Made by a program: the position numbers and the translations under genes
NCBI RefSeq assembly: GCF_027451485.1
Contig: NZ_DAIDJE010000078.1
Location: 1-64,000, forward strand
Length of the DNA stretch: 64,000 nt
Direction of reading: 5' to 3'
From: Bradyrhizobium sp.
GTDB lineage: Bacteria > Pseudomonadota > Alphaproteobacteria > Rhizobiales > Xanthobacteraceae
Shown here: positions 29,216 to 39,499 of the stretch, piece after piece
Numbering within the stretch: the first letter of the stretch is position 1
Layout: each line of letters opens with the position of its first letter
The notes under the pieces: generated by a model
The model's database searches: none
What the model saw: only the letters and a program-made list of their open reading frames with translations
Told to the model about the DNA's origin: nothing

Positions 29216-31826
29216 TCACGATCCTCATGGGAACGACGATCACTTTGCGCACGGGTTTGTCCCCTAAGGATTGTCTTACCGCATCAAGGGCTAAAACGGC
29301 AGCCTCAATTTCCGCGTTTTGGGCCGTGCGGGCCACGGTTACCTCGCCCCGCTTCTTGCCGTTGACCTGGACAACCAATGTTACTGTCTCTTCGACCAGC
29401 AAATCTCGTTCGATTTGGGGCCAATTTGCCTCTGAAACCAGACCCGGCTGGTCGAGTACGCGCCAACACGCCTCGGCCAGGTGAGGCATCATGGGTGCGA
29501 ACAGCTGAACCAGGATGAGGGCGGCTTCCTTTACCGCCCAGCTCAGGTCAGGCGAGGGCTGTCCGGGGCGTGCCAGGATGTCGGCCAGCGCGTTGGAAAA
29601 TTCGCGGATATGGGCAAGGCAGACATTGAAATGCAGCCGTTCGATGCCGGTCGAAACCTTGTCGAGGGCGCCATGCGCCGCCTTCCGCAGGGCAGTCGCG
29701 TCAGTCCCGAATGCCGCCGGCCTTGTCGCAGGCGCGGCCTTGGCGACCTCGGCGGATTCATGAACGAGGCGCCACAGCCGCTGCACGAAACGAGAGGCGC
29801 CCTGCACACGCTCGTCGCTCCAGATGACGTCGCGGTCGGGGGGCGAATCCGACAACATGAACCAGCGCGCTACGTCGGCGCCGTAGGTTGCGATGATGTC
29901 GTCCGGGTCGACCGTGTTCTTCTTCGACTTAGACATCTTCTCGATTGCGCCGATTGAAACCGCTTCGCCGGTCGACAGCAGCGTCGCACGTCGATCAGGG
30001 CCTGCGCTATCGACCTTCACTTCGGCCGGCGTGACATAGCTGCCGTCGGCCTTCTGATAAGTCTCGTGAACCACCATGCCCTGGGTGAACATGCCGGCGA
30101 ACGGTTCAGCCATGTCGATGTGGCCCGTCGCCTTCATCGCGCGGGTGAAGAAGCGGCTATAGAGCAGGTGCAGGATCGCGTGCTCGACGCCGCCGATATA
30201 TTGATCGACCGGCATCAGGCGGTTGGCGACCGCAGGCGTCGTCGGCGTCTTCTCGTTCCAGGGATCGGTGAAGCGCGCGAAGTACCAGGACGAATCGACA
30301 AAGGTGTCCATGGTATCGGTCTCGCGCTGGGCCTTGGCCCCGCATTGCGGGCAAGTAACGTGCTTCCAGGTCGGGTGATGATCGAGCGCGTTGCCGGGTT
30401 TGTCGAAAGTGACATCTTCAGGAAGCGCGACCGGCAAGTCCTTGTCGGGCACCGGAACGACGTCGCATTTCGGGCAGTGGATGACGGGAATCGGACAGCC
30501 CCAGTAGCGCTGTCGCGATATCCCCCAGTCGCGCAGGCGGAAATTGACCTGACGCTCGGCTACTGGCGAATTGTCGCGAAGCTCCGCCTCCAACCTCCTG
30601 GCCACTTCTTCCTTGGCCTGATCGATCGATAGCCCATCGAGGAAGCGCGAATTGATCATGCGGCCGTCGCCGTCGTAGGCGGTGTCCGTGATCACGAAGG
30701 TCTTCGGGTCCTGACCCTCGGGGCAAACCACCGGCGTGTTGCCGAGCTGGTACTTGTTGACGAAATCGAGGTCGCGCTGGTCGTGCGCGGGGCAGCCGAA
30801 GATGGCGCCGGTGCCGTATTCCATCAGCACGAAATTGGCGACGTAGACCGGCAGCCTCCAGTTCGGATCGAACGGATGAATCGCGCGAATGCCGGTGTCA
30901 AAGCCCTGTTTTTCGGCGGTATCGATGATTTCCTGCGCGGTGCCGGTGCGTTTGATCTCGGCGATGAACTCAGCGAGCTTGGGATTTCTCGCAGCAGCTG
31001 CCTGCGCCAGCGGATGGTCTGCCGAAATCGCCATGAATTTGGCGCCGAACAGGGTATCGGGACGCGTCGTGAAAATCTTCAGCTCGCTCTCGCCGGCGGG
31101 CGTCGTCGCCGCGTCAAGCGCGAAACGGATCAGGAGCCCCTCGCTGCGCCCGATCCAGTTGCGTTGCATCAGCCGCACCTTGTCGGGCCAGCGGTCGAGC
31201 GTGTCGAGCGCATCCAAAAGCTCCTGCGAGTACTTCGTGATCTTGAAGACCCACTGGTTCATCTCGCGCTGTTCAACGATCGCGCCCGAGCGCCAGCCGC
31301 GGCCGTCGATCACTTGCTCGTTGGCGAGCACCGTCATGTCCACCGGGTCCCAGTTGACCTTGCGCTTCTCGCGTTCGGCGAGGCCCGCACGCAGGAAGTC
31401 GTTGAACATCTTCTGCTGGTGTTTGTAGTAGCTGGGATCGCAGGTCGCGAACTCGCGGCTCCAGTCGAGCGACAGGCCGATTGAGCGCAGCTGCTTCTTC
31501 ATGGCGGCGATATTGTCGTAGGTCCACGCCTTCGGCGCCACCTTGCGTTCGATCGCGGCATTTTCAGCTGGAAGCCCGAACGCGTCCCAACCCATCGGAT
31601 GCAGCACGTTGAAGCCCTTGGCGCGCATGAACCGCGCCAGCACGTCGCCCAGCGTATAGTTCCTGACGTGCCCGATATGGATGCGCCCGGACGGGTAGGG
31701 GAACATCTCGAGCACATAGTATTTCGGCCGCGGATCGTCGTTCTTGGCAGCAAAAATCGCCTTTTCGTCCCATTGGCGCTGCCAATAGGGCTCGGATTCA
31801 CGGGCGTTGTAGCGTTCGGAACTCAT
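29202..31826 (-). CDS. leuS: Leucyl-tRNA synthetase
   Basis: An 874-aa class I synthetase. The HIGH motif is in [13 protein letters not shown] (HIGH 50-53), the zinc-type CPKCDVV and CPQCG pairs occur mid-protein, the CP1 editing domain follows the usual order, and the KMSKS loop is [15 protein letters not shown] near residue 630. Complete, standard length. First gene of the leuS-lptE-holA operon. Confidence 0.99.
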   Translation of the reverse strand: MSSERYNARESEPYWQRQWDEKAIFAAKNDDPRPKYYVLEMFPYPSGRIHIGHVRNYTLGDVLARFMRAKGFNVLHPMGWDAFGLPAENAAIERKVAPKAWTYDNIAAMKKQLRSIGLSLDWSREFATCDPSYYKHQQKMFNDFLRAGLAEREKRKVNWDPVDMTVLANEQVIDGRGWRSGAIVEQREMNQWVFKITKYSQELLDALDTLDRWPDKVRLMQRNWIGRSEGLLIRFALDAATTPAGESELKIFTTRPDTLFGAKFMAISADHPLAQAAAARNPKLAEFIAEIKRTGTAQEIIDTAEKQGFDTGIRAIHPFDPNWRLPVYVANFVLMEYGTGAIFGCPAHDQRDLDFVNKYQLGNTPVVCPEGQDPKTFVITDTAYDGDGRMINSRFLDGLSIDQAKEEVARRLEAELRDNSPVAERQVNFRLRDWGISRQRYWGCPIPVIHCPKCDVVPVPDKDLPVALPEDVTFDKPGNALDHHPTWKHVTCPQCGAKAQRETDTMDTFVDSSWYFARFTDPWNEKTPTTPAVANRLMPVDQYIGGVEHAILHLLYSRFFTRAMKATGHIDMAEPFAGMFTQGMVVHETYQKADGSYVTPAEVKVDSAGPDRRATLLSTGEAVSIGAIEKMSKSKKNTVDPDDIIATYGADVARWFMLSDSPPDRDVIWSDERVQGASRFVQRLWRLVHESAEVAKAAPATRPAAFGTDATALRKAAHGALDKVSTGIERLHFNVCLAHIREFSNALADILARPGQPSPDLSWAVKEAALILVQLFAPMMPHLAEACWRVLDQPGLVSEANWPQIERDLLVEETVTLVVQVNGKKRGEVTVARTAQNAEIEAAVLALDAVRQSLGDKPVRKVIVVPMRIVNVVG

Positions 31827-31958
31827 GAAATCGCGCGGCTTTTGCTGGATTCGGGCGGTTCTTGAAAGTCGCGCGACTAGGCCACAAAAGCGGCTTTCCG
31901 GTCAACGGGGCGCGGCGGGATCGATTACAATCAGGCTGTTCGATCGTGGCGTGGGCGG

Positions 31959-33656
31959 CTAGCCCGCCAGCGCAACTGCGCCGCGGTTCTCGCCAGCCCG
32001 TGCGAGCCCATGCTCGGCGACCCGGTTGCGCCCCTGGCGCTTGGCGACATAGAGGCTGGCGTCGGCGGCTTCCAGGAGGTCGTTCGGGTTGAGCGCCGGG
32101 TTTGGCCTGAGGCTGGCGACGCCGACGCTCACCGTGACGGCCTGATACGCCGAAGTTGCATGCAAAATGGCGAGGTCCTGCACCGTTGCCCGTACCATCT
32201 CGCCAATCTCGATCGCACGACTGCTATGGGTATCCGGCAACAGCAGGCAGAATTCCTCCCCGCCGTAGCGGGCGGCAAAGCCCGCGGCCTCGAGCGCGAC
32301 CTGGCTCAGCGTCTCGCCGATCTTGGAGAGGCAGGCGTCGCCCTCGGGATGGCCATAGGTGTCGTTGAACAGTTTGAAGTGATCGACGTCGATCATCAGC
32401 AGCGAAAGTTCGCAGTGGCACTGCTGGGCCTTCGCCCATTCGAATTCGAGTCGGCTCTGGAACCCACGGCGATTGGCCAGGCCCGACAGCATGTCGATCG
32501 AGGCCATCACGGCGAGGTGGTCGTTGGAAGCGATCAGCTCGCGTTCCCGCTCGGAAAGCTGGCTTGCCATCCGGTCGAACGCGCGGGCGAGCGGCGCGAA
32601 TTCGGCCGGCAAGCGGCTGTCGGAGGCGCGCACCGACCATTCGCCGTCTCCGACGCGCCGCGCGACTGCGACCAGCTTGTGGATCGGTTTGATGATGAGC
32701 GTTTCCGCCGCGATCAGCGCGCCCAACAGCACGATGAGGCAGACCAGTCCGAGCTGTATATAGGCGTTGCGAATCTCCTGGTTGATTCCGGCGGCCACCC
32801 TGGCTTCGTCGACAATGAGGATCAGGCGCGATGCCGTGCCGGGAATGCTCGAAAAGCTCAAGGTCAGCTTCGCACCATCCGGAGCGGGGAATGAAAACGT
32901 CCCGGACCGCTGCTCCGGATTGATCGCTCTCGCCGCCGCGGTGGCCAGCGCCGGCACGCTATTGAGGGGACGGCCGACCAGACGCGTAAGATCTGCCGGA
33001 GCGGCCATTACGGTGCCCGCGCTATCGAGCAGGAAGGCCATGATGCCGCGACGATCGCTGAGATCGTTGATGACCTTTGACATCCACTCGAGATTGATGC
33101 TGGCGACGATGAAGAGATCCGATTCCGGATTGATCGCCGAGACCGGGTAAGCGGCCACCACGACCGGCTCGTTGTCGTATTTGGAGAGCAGGAAATCGCT
33201 GAAAATGAGATCGTGCGCCTGCCGCGTCCGCTGGAAATAGTCGCGGTCGCTGAGATCGAGACCAATCAGGGTGTCGAGGGTTGCGCATTTGATGCGGCCG
33301 TCGCTGCTCACGATCGTCAGGTTGCGGATCCACGGCAGGCTGACCGGAAGACTGGCCGACAAGGTGTCACAGCCCGGGTCGGAGGCTTTTTTTAAAGCCT
33401 GGATATGGGCGGTCGACTTCAGCACGGTTTCGACCGACGAAATGGCTTCCCGTTCGGTGTCGGCGCTTTGCTGAGCGATGCGCGAAAATTCGGAATAGGC
33501 CTGCGCAATCTGCTTGTTGCGCGCCTCTTCGAGCGAGTGGGCACGTTCCAGCATTAATGGCGCAACCAGGATCAGCGCCAAAAGAGCGAGCCGGGCGCGG
33601 ATGCCGAACAGCTTGCGAAGCTCGATGGTTTTGCGCTTGAAGCCAAAGCTTGACAT
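31959..33656 (-). CDS. Diguanylate cyclase with extracytoplasmic sensor and HAMP domains
   Basis: A 565-aa membrane protein starting at ATG 33656. The open frame upstream to 33896 overlaps the divergent promoter. TM1 is about 21-37, then a periplasmic dCACHE-like sensor (about 38-298, with DLSDRDYFQRTRQ), TM2 about 300-320, HAMP (about 320-372) and GGDEF (about 385-550). The active-site loop reads GGEEF (465-469) with DVDHFKLFND and YGHPEGD, so it should make cyclic di-GMP. No RxxD inhibitory site precedes GGEEF, so product inhibition is probably lacking. A PilZ protein (51276-51521) in this window could read the signal, though no link is shown. Confidence 0.92.
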   Translation of the reverse strand: MSSFGFKRKTIELRKLFGIRARLALLALILVAPLMLERAHSLEEARNKQIAQAYSEFSRIAQQSADTEREAISSVETVLKSTAHIQALKKASDPGCDTLSASLPVSLPWIRNLTIVSSDGRIKCATLDTLIGLDLSDRDYFQRTRQAHDLIFSDFLLSKYDNEPVVVAAYPVSAINPESDLFIVASINLEWMSKVINDLSDRRGIMAFLLDSAGTVMAAPADLTRLVGRPLNSVPALATAAARAINPEQRSGTFSFPAPDGAKLTLSFSSIPGTASRLILIVDEARVAAGINQEIRNAYIQLGLVCLIVLLGALIAAETLIIKPIHKLVAVARRVGDGEWSVRASDSRLPAEFAPLARAFDRMASQLSERERELIASNDHLAVMASIDMLSGLANRRGFQSRLEFEWAKAQQCHCELSLLMIDVDHFKLFNDTYGHPEGDACLSKIGETLSQVALEAAGFAARYGGEEFCLLLPDTHSSRAIEIGEMVRATVQDLAILHATSAYQAVTVSVGVASLRPNPALNPNDLLEAADASLYVAKRQGRNRVAEHGLARAGENRGAVALAG

Positions 33657-33762
33657 GCTGGTTCCCAACCCCGAGCCGCACCATACAGGAGAGGGTTCAA
33701 GAAGCCCTGCTCGGATTATATAAAAATCGAACGAACTCCAACTTCCCTTGCAGGCAACATCC

Positions 33763-34455
33763 ATGGTCTCCGAGAATGCCTCATCGCTAACCGGACATTT
33801 ACCAAACGGCCTTGCCGTGGTCGAAGAAGCCGTCGCGCGGGCATGCATGGAGGCGCGGCGGGATCGTGCCTCGGTGACATTGATTGCGGTGTCCAAGACA
33901 TTCGGCGCCGAGGCGATCGAGCCGGTGATCGCCTCAGGCCAGCGCGTGTTCGGCGAAAACCGCGTTCAGGAAGCCAAAGCGAAATGGCCGGCCTTAATGT
34001 CGGTCCACCCCGGCATCTCCCTGCATCTGATCGGTCCCTTGCAATCCAACAAGACGAAGGAAGCGGTGGCGCTATTCGACGCCATTCACTCCGTCGATCG
34101 TCCAAGCCTGTGCGAGGCGCTTGCGAAGGAATTCCGCAGCCAGGCGCGCCGGCCGCAATTGTTTGTTCAGCTCAACACCGGAGAGGAGCCGCAAAAGGCC
34201 GGGGTCGCGCCCAGTGAGGCGGACAGCTTCATCGCAAGCTGCCGCGACGAATATGGCCTGCCGATCTCGGGCTTGATGTGCATTCCGCCGGTCAACAAGG
34301 CGCCAGCGCCGCACTTTGCGCTGACCGCCAAGATCGCGGCGCGCAACGGCTTAAAGAATCTGTCGATGGGGATGAGCGCGGATTTTGCCGTTGCGATCCA
34401 GATGGGCGCGACCCACATCCGCGTGGGTTCAGCCATTTTCGGCCACCGCGGATAG
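33763..34455 (+). CDS. YggS-type PLP-binding protein
   Basis: A 230-aa protein of the PLP-homeostasis family (YggS/PROSC). The PLP lysine is K45 in LIAVSKTFG. FGENRVQEA, LHLIGPLQSNKTKEA, VQLNTGEEPQKAG and LSMGMSADFAVAIQMGATHIRVGSAIFG are the usual motifs, and the barrel is complete. The ATG at 33763 is favoured over a TTG five codons earlier. Divergent from the GGDEF gene and followed by a palindromic repeat. Confidence 0.95.
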   Translation: MVSENASSLTGHLPNGLAVVEEAVARACMEARRDRASVTLIAVSKTFGAEAIEPVIASGQRVFGENRVQEAKAKWPALMSVHPGISLHLIGPLQSNKTKEAVALFDAIHSVDRPSLCEALAKEFRSQARRPQLFVQLNTGEEPQKAGVAPSEADSFIASCRDEYGLPISGLMCIPPVNKAPAPHFALTAKIAARNGLKNLSMGMSADFAVAIQMGATHIRVGSAIFGHRG

Positions 34456-34625
34456 AGCCGACCATTTGAAGTTCTTGCGGCGCCAGCAGCAAACTCGGTC
34501 GAGGAACTTCAAATGGATAAGCGCACCAGAAATGTGGAGTTGCTGGCGGAGTTTGCTGGTGCCCGGGACTTCCGGAGTTCGCGATAGCTGCGCCGAGATG
34601 GCGGGTGAATTCCGGAAAGTGACCG
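34456..34625. repeat. Intergenic repeat region, including a 55-bp palindrome (copy A)
   Basis: CCATTTGAAGTTC (34462-34474) is a perfect inverted copy of GAACTTCAAATGG (34504-34516). The interior resembles that of a second copy at 53635-53689 base for base over most of its length, and similarity seems to continue about 60 bp further, through GCTGGCG and TTCGCG. A second loose palindrome with TTCCGGA halves lies at 34571-34618. Lies between convergent yggS-type and hydratase genes. Confidence 0.75.
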
Positions 34626-35411
34626 CTAAACAAATGCCACCGACACCTTGCCGAGCAGGCCGAAGTCGGCGGCGAACACGTCGCCGGCCTGGATCGGCAA
34701 CGGCGTGCAGCAGGTGCCGGTCGTGACCAACTCCCCTTCCCGCAAGGTGATGCCGAGACCGCGCAATTCGTTGACGCACCAGGCAAGTGCCAGGCGGGGA
34801 TCGCCGAGGACATTCTTGCCGTGGCCGATATGTTTCGCGCCGCGCAGCGTCACGATCGGCCGCTCTTCGATGAGATCGCGGGCGCGCCAGTCGGCTGTTG
34901 TCGCATCGCCCAGCACAAAAAGATGGGCGCAGGCATTGTCGGCAATCAGTTGGGCTTCGCCGGCGCTGACAAAGTCGGCAAAGCGCGAATCCGGGATTTC
35001 GATCGCCGGATGCAGCGCGCCAACGGCGCCGAGCACTTCCTGCACCGAGTACGGATTGAGCCGTGGCGGCAGGTCCCGCGAAAAGCGGAACGCGAATTCG
35101 GCTTCGCCCACTCGCATCTCGTTTCCCGACATCGACGCCGTGCCGCCGTCGGCAATGACCTTGTCGGTGAAGATGCGTCCCGCCAGCGGCCCGCTGACAT
35201 TGATGTGTTTCTGTCCGGCCTCGCTGGTCGCCGCAATCTTCCAACCGAACAGCCTGCCGCTCGAATGCTTGGCGAGCTCGGCCTGAACGGCGTAGCCCTC
35301 GGCGCGGTTCTGGGGGCGGATCGAAGCGTCGAGACGCTCCAGCTTGGTGCCGTCGCGCCAGTGATCGCTCAGCGTCTTTGCCGCAGCTGCTATCTTGTCG
35401 TGGTCGAGCAT
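34626..35411 (-). CDS. 2-keto-4-pentenoate hydratase-like protein (FAH superfamily)
   Basis: A 261-aa protein starting at ATG 35411. GWKIAATSEAGQKHINVSGPLAGRIF, ALHPAIEIPDSRF and LVTTGTCCTPLPIQAGDVFAADFG match the MhpD/hydratase branch of the fumarylacetoacetate hydrolase superfamily. These enzymes hydrate 2-hydroxydienoates in aromatic breakdown, or decarboxylate related keto acids. No other catabolic genes are near, so the pathway is unknown. The C-terminus is complete. Confidence 0.85.
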   Translation of the reverse strand: MLDHDKIAAAAKTLSDHWRDGTKLERLDASIRPQNRAEGYAVQAELAKHSSGRLFGWKIAATSEAGQKHINVSGPLAGRIFTDKVIADGGTASMSGNEMRVGEAEFAFRFSRDLPPRLNPYSVQEVLGAVGALHPAIEIPDSRFADFVSAGEAQLIADNACAHLFVLGDATTADWRARDLIEERPIVTLRGAKHIGHGKNVLGDPRLALAWCVNELRGLGITLREGELVTTGTCCTPLPIQAGDVFAADFGLLGKVSVAFV

Positions 35412-35424
35412 GCGTCCCTCCGAC

Positions 35425-35958
35425 CTACTTAATGATGATCCTCGTATCCGGGCCAATCTGCCGCAAGAGGTGCAGCATGGCCGATTTTGTCATGGAAATG
35501 CAGCCTGCCGTCGGCGAAAAGTCGGGTCGCGCCAGATGGAGAAACACCGCGCTGCCACGGCCGGCAGTTCTCGGCCGTGCGTTGTGATCGATCTCGACGA
35601 TGAAATCGTAGAGGTGGTCATCGCGCGTGAGCCGGTCGCCGTCGCCGCCAGGTGCGATTTTCAGCGGCCGATTGTAGTGGCGGCTTGCGGGATCCTCGCA
35701 CCAGGCGTCGCTGGGGCGGATAGCTCGAACGGGTAGATGGGTTGATGGCCTCCGGTGGCGGTCGGCACGCCACCACAGCCGCCGCGGCCGGAATGTCCCC
35801 TTTGGGGTTCCGCCGTCGCCCTCGCGCTTGTTGGCCATGATTCCACCGCGCCCCAAGGCTACGGGACTAACCTGCCGCCCGGCGATGAGCCAGCCGCGGC
35901 ACGGGTTCCCGGCTGCTGCATGGATACGGATCGTTCCGAGCGGCCGGTCCGGCGCCAT
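35425..35958 (-). CDS. L,D-transpeptidase-type (YkuD-fold) protein
   Basis: About 177 aa from ATG 35958. In-frame ATGs further up (35994, 36048, 36123) exist, but none has a clear ribosome site, and the shorter form matches my memory of the family. The catalytic motif is HLARPDFSPTAGC, with H141 and C153. GRGGI, DDHLYDFIVEIDHN and RYNRP are typical of this cytoplasmic-looking rhizobial subgroup. It would cross-link or modify peptidoglycan if exported, but no signal peptide is visible from the chosen start. Confidence 0.82.
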   Translation of the reverse strand: MAPDRPLGTIRIHAAAGNPCRGWLIAGRQVSPVALGRGGIMANKREGDGGTPKGTFRPRRLWWRADRHRRPSTHLPVRAIRPSDAWCEDPASRHYNRPLKIAPGGDGDRLTRDDHLYDFIVEIDHNARPRTAGRGSAVFLHLARPDFSPTAGCISMTKSAMLHLLRQIGPDTRIIIK

Positions 35959-36220
35959 TTTCGAGTAAGTCTCTGCAAGTATAGGGATATCCATGAGCGT
36001 GGATGGTCGTTTGATCGGCTGTCCTGCGGCTATTCGATGCCGCTGCATTACAGGACATTCATCTTGTGGGCCCGAATCCTGGGTTAGATTGGGCTTTGGC
36101 TTGTGAATTCGTAACAGCCACATAGTTCATGACGAAAGTCCTGAAGACCCCCTTTTTGATCCCTAGACGCGGCGTGACCCTTCCGTCAGGCCGCCGCCCT
36201 GCCCCCAAAGGATTCTACCC

Positions 36221-36907
36221 ATGGCCAATGCCCGCAAGATCCTGATCGTAGATGACGACACCGATCTGCGCGATACGCTGGTGGAGCAACTTTCTCTGCA
36301 CGACGAATTCGAGGCTTCCGCCGTCGACACCGGTGCCAAAGGCGCAACCGCAGCCAAGACCGATGCCCCCGATCTGGTGCTGATGGACGTTGGACTGCCC
36401 GATACCGATGGCCGTGAGGTCGTGCGCTCCCTGCGCAAGGGCGGGTTCAAGGCGCCGATCATCATGCTGACGGGCCATGATACCGACTCGGATACAATTC
36501 TGGGGCTTGAGTCCGGTGCCAACGACTATGTCGCCAAGCCTTTCCGTTTCGCGGTGCTGTTGGCGCGGATCAGAGCGCAGCTCCGCCAGCACGAGGCCAG
36601 CGAAGACGCCGTGTTTTCGGTCGGTCCCTATAGCTTCCGGCCCGGCTCCAAGATGCTGACAGGCGCCAACGCCAAGAAAGTGCGGCTGACGGAAAAGGAG
36701 ACAGCAATTCTCCGCTTTCTCTATCGTGCCGGCCAGGCTCCAGTCTCACGCGAAACCCTGTTGCAGGAAGTCTGGGGTTACAACTCCGGTGTCACCACGC
36801 ATACCCTGGAGACGCACATCTATCGCCTGCGCCAGAAGATCGAAAAAGACGCCGCCAATCCCGAGATCCTGGTGACCGAGGCCGGTGGCTACAAGCTGGT
36901 CCCGTGA
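36221..36907 (+). CDS. cenR: OmpR-family response regulator, CenR-like
   Basis: A 228-aa regulator: receiver (1-120) with DDD (11-13), phospho-acceptor D56 in LVLMDVGLP and YVAKPF, then a winged-helix DNA-binding domain. The C-terminus (RLTEKETAILRFLYRAG, VWGYNSGVTTHTLETHIYRLRQKIE) is very close to my memory of CenR, the essential cell-envelope regulator of Caulobacter. CenR is usually an orphan with its kinase CenK elsewhere, and no kinase gene lies beside it here. The symbol rests on similarity from memory. Confidence 0.75.
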   Translation: MANARKILIVDDDTDLRDTLVEQLSLHDEFEASAVDTGAKGATAAKTDAPDLVLMDVGLPDTDGREVVRSLRKGGFKAPIIMLTGHDTDSDTILGLESGANDYVAKPFRFAVLLARIRAQLRQHEASEDAVFSVGPYSFRPGSKMLTGANAKKVRLTEKETAILRFLYRAGQAPVSRETLLQEVWGYNSGVTTHTLETHIYRLRQKIEKDAANPEILVTEAGGYKLVP

Positions 36908-37100
36908 TCCGGTCCAGCTTCCTGCTGTGGCGGTTCAAAAGTCCGCATTATTGATGCCGCGAACTCGCCATGCGACATATGACGCGACACTGGATATTTA
37001 GGTTTGCTAGTGTCCTATCACTCCGAAGTTCGTAAAGTGGGCGCTGCGCTCGATACGGACTTCGAAATCGAGACATTAGATTCTTCGCAACTGGCCTTTC
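36908..37100. repeat. Intergenic region with an imperfect palindrome
   Basis: TCCGAAGTTCGTA (37022-37034) faces TACGGACTTCGAA (37055-37067), pairing imperfectly. The CGAAGTTCG core also occurs in the palindrome before feoB (57402-57480), so both may belong to one repeat family. No gene is seen in these 193 bp. Confidence 0.45.
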
Positions 37101-37541
37101 ATGTCGATCGAGGATGATGTTGCCCTGTTGGAGCGGGTCCCGACCCTTCGTGTGTTGGGGACAACCGCCTTGCGTATGCTCGCTATCGGCTCCGAACAGC
37201 GTGGGTTTGCGCGCGATTCCGTGCTCTTTCGCGCCGGCGATGAAGCGGATGCCGGTTTTGTCGTTCAGCGCGGCGCCTTCCGCGTCGAGGAAGGTGCTGC
37301 CTCGGTGGTGGCAGGTCCTGGCGCCCTGATTGGCGAGCTCGCGCTGATCAATGCGATGCGGCGGCCCTCGACGGCGATCGCGCTGGAAGATTCCTCGGTC
37401 ATTCGGGTCGCCCGCAGCTTGTTTCAGCGTGTGCTGGAAAGCGATCCTGAGGCAGCGCGCCGACTGCGCGACGAATTTGCCCGCCGTACAAGCCAGATCG
37501 CAAGCGACATTCTGGTCGCGGGCGCCAAGCTCAGCACATAA
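37101..37541 (+). CDS. Stand-alone cyclic-nucleotide-binding domain protein
   Basis: A 146-aa protein consisting of one cNMP-binding beta-roll: FRAGDEADAGFVVQRGAFRV, the phosphate-cassette-like region GPGALIGELALINAMRRPSTAIA (with GELAL and the arginine RRPSTA), and a C-terminal helix. No helix-turn-helix follows, so it is not a CRP-type activator. It may act through protein contacts. Ligand unproven. Converges on xthA. Confidence 0.88.
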   Translation: MSIEDDVALLERVPTLRVLGTTALRMLAIGSEQRGFARDSVLFRAGDEADAGFVVQRGAFRVEEGAASVVAGPGALIGELALINAMRRPSTAIALEDSSVIRVARSLFQRVLESDPEAARRLRDEFARRTSQIASDILVAGAKLST

Positions 37542-37546
37542 ACGCG

Positions 37547-38362
37547 TCAAACATCGAGCGTAACCGTTACAGGGACGTGATCGGACGGCCGCTCCCAGCC
37601 GCGTGCGTCCCGCCCAATGCGGAAGTCACTGACGCGATCTTTCAGCGCGGGTGAGACCCAGATGTGGTCGAGCCTGCGGCCGCGATCGCCAACCGTCCAG
37701 TCCGCGGCGCGGTAGCTCCACCATGTGTAGACCTTCTCGGAAAACGGTATGCGCTCGCGGGCAACGTCGACCCACTCACCCTGCTTTTGAGCGGCCAAAA
37801 GCTTCTCGCATTCGATCGGCGTATGCGAGACGACTTTCAAAAGCTGTTTATGTGACCAGACATCGTTCTCGTGCGGCGCGACGTTGAGGTCGCCTACGAG
37901 GATATGGTGATCGTCGCCGCGCGGATGCAGCGGCTCGCAGGATTTCATTTCATCAAGGAAGCGAAGCTTGTGGTCGAACTTCGGATTGACCGCAGGGTCC
38001 GGAATGTCACCGCCGGCGGGCACGTAGAAGTTATGCAGCACCAGCGGTTTGGAGAACTGCGCGCGTTCGCCGAACTCGACCGAGATATGACGGGAATCGA
38101 CCTTGTCGCAGAAGGTGCGGATGTCCGTTTTCTCGAACGGCAGGCGCGAGATGACGGCGACGCCATGATAGCCCTTCTGCCCATTCAGGGCGATGTGCTC
38201 GTAGCCGAGGCGCCTGAACCGCTTGAGCGGAAAGGCGTCGTCGATGCACTTGGTTTCCTGAAGGCACAGCACATCGGGCCGCACCGACTTGATGAATTTG
38301 GCGACGAGGTCGATGCGCAGCCGCACCGAATTGATATTCCAGGTTGTCAGAGAAAGATGCAT
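37547..38362 (-). CDS. xthA: Exodeoxyribonuclease III
   Basis: A 271-aa AP endonuclease/3' exonuclease of base-excision repair. The start at ATG 38362 gives MHLSLTTWNINSVRLR, the usual beginning. Active-site motifs are CLQETKC, GDLNVAPHENDV, YTWWSYRA and SDHVPVTV at the C-terminus. Complete. Codons upstream to 38425 are open but have no family match. Confidence 0.96.
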   Translation of the reverse strand: MHLSLTTWNINSVRLRIDLVAKFIKSVRPDVLCLQETKCIDDAFPLKRFRRLGYEHIALNGQKGYHGVAVISRLPFEKTDIRTFCDKVDSRHISVEFGERAQFSKPLVLHNFYVPAGGDIPDPAVNPKFDHKLRFLDEMKSCEPLHPRGDDHHILVGDLNVAPHENDVWSHKQLLKVVSHTPIECEKLLAAQKQGEWVDVARERIPFSEKVYTWWSYRAADWTVGDRGRRLDHIWVSPALKDRVSDFRIGRDARGWERPSDHVPVTVTLDV

Positions 38363-38530
38363 GTGAGCCGGGAGATAGATGCGTTGAGAGAAGACGCATG
38401 TCTGTCCCCTGCAATCAAGGATCAATTTCAGTTTCCGGCCTGGATTGGCGGATTGCTCAACACAATCCGGTCTCCCTCACTGAGCCCGCGGCTGGTTGGT
38501 GGTGAATGTCAAAGGCACCCCACGAGGGAG

Positions 38531-39361
38531 TTAGCCCGGTGGAAAGGTCTTTTCCGCGGTGTCGATTTTGAACATGCCGGGATCGACTTTCTTCGACGTA
38601 TCCAGGTTATAGACGGCAACCGTGGTGTCGTAGCCTTGCGGGTCGGTCACAGTCCACTGCTTGAGTTGGCCGTCCTTGGCGCCGACCATCAGCATCAAGC
38701 GGCTGGTACCTGTAAGCAATTGGTGTTCTTCGATCGTGACGCTGACGTACATGTCGTCAGCAGTCACGCTGACGACGTTGGTATCTTTCATCAGGTCAAT
38801 ACGGTCCGACAGCAGATAACGCAGCGGCGTTTGCGACAGCGGATAGAGATCCTGGGTGTCGAGATTGCGGTCGCGTACTGCCACCATCGATCCATCCGCC
38901 ACGATCGCGGTCGGGTTCGGCGGGTCATATTCGAAGCGCACCTTGCCGGGCTTCTGGATGAAGAACTGACCCTTGCTCTTGGAGCCGTCGGGTCCGACCT
39001 GGACGAAGTTTCCGACCAGCGTCTGCAGCGATGACAGATAGTTGCTGATCTTGGCCGCTTGCGCCTTTTGCTTGTCGTCGAAGGTCGCAAAAATACTCAA
39101 CGGCAAATTGCGATGCGGATCGGGAATAAAGGGAGTGGGCGGCTGCTGCATTGCGCCCGTCGTCATAGGCCCCTTCTGCGTATCCGATGCACCGTCGCGA
39201 TTTTTTGGCGCGGCCTTGGGCATTGGAATGCTCTGCGGCGGAATTGGCGCCTGGGCAATTGCCGAGGTCGAGACGATGTCGACAAACAGGGGAGCCGTCA
39301 GAAACGCCAAAGCGACTGCGAGCGCCATGCGCCTGAGGTAAAGCGGCAATCGCCTGGCCAT
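38531..39361 (-). CDS. lolA: Outer-membrane lipoprotein carrier protein LolA
   Basis: About 276 aa from ATG 39361 (a TTG at 39385 is possible). A signal peptide (LALAVALAFLTAPL-type core, ending SAIAQA) precedes a long proline-rich spacer (about 40-85) and the LolA fold: ISNYLSSLQTLVGNFVQVGPDGSKSKGQFFIQKPGKVRFEYDPP and the strand QWTVTDPQGYDTTVAVYNL. LolA ferries lipoproteins across the periplasm. The extended spacer is longer than in E. coli. Next to ftsK, as in many proteobacteria. Confidence 0.93.
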   Translation of the reverse strand: MARRLPLYLRRMALAVALAFLTAPLFVDIVSTSAIAQAPIPPQSIPMPKAAPKNRDGASDTQKGPMTTGAMQQPPTPFIPDPHRNLPLSIFATFDDKQKAQAAKISNYLSSLQTLVGNFVQVGPDGSKSKGQFFIQKPGKVRFEYDPPNPTAIVADGSMVAVRDRNLDTQDLYPLSQTPLRYLLSDRIDLMKDTNVVSVTADDMYVSVTIEEHQLLTGTSRLMLMVGAKDGQLKQWTVTDPQGYDTTVAVYNLDTSKKVDPGMFKIDTAEKTFPPG

Positions 39362-39499
39362 CCGAATTTTCTGATTTTCGATCAACGCGTCGTCCCGCCG
39401 GTTGGTCGCCCTTTTATCCTGCTTCGCATCGGGGCGATATCGCTTTTCCGTGAAAACAAGCCCGTAGTTGCTGGGGATCTGAGGGCCGCGCGATGGCGG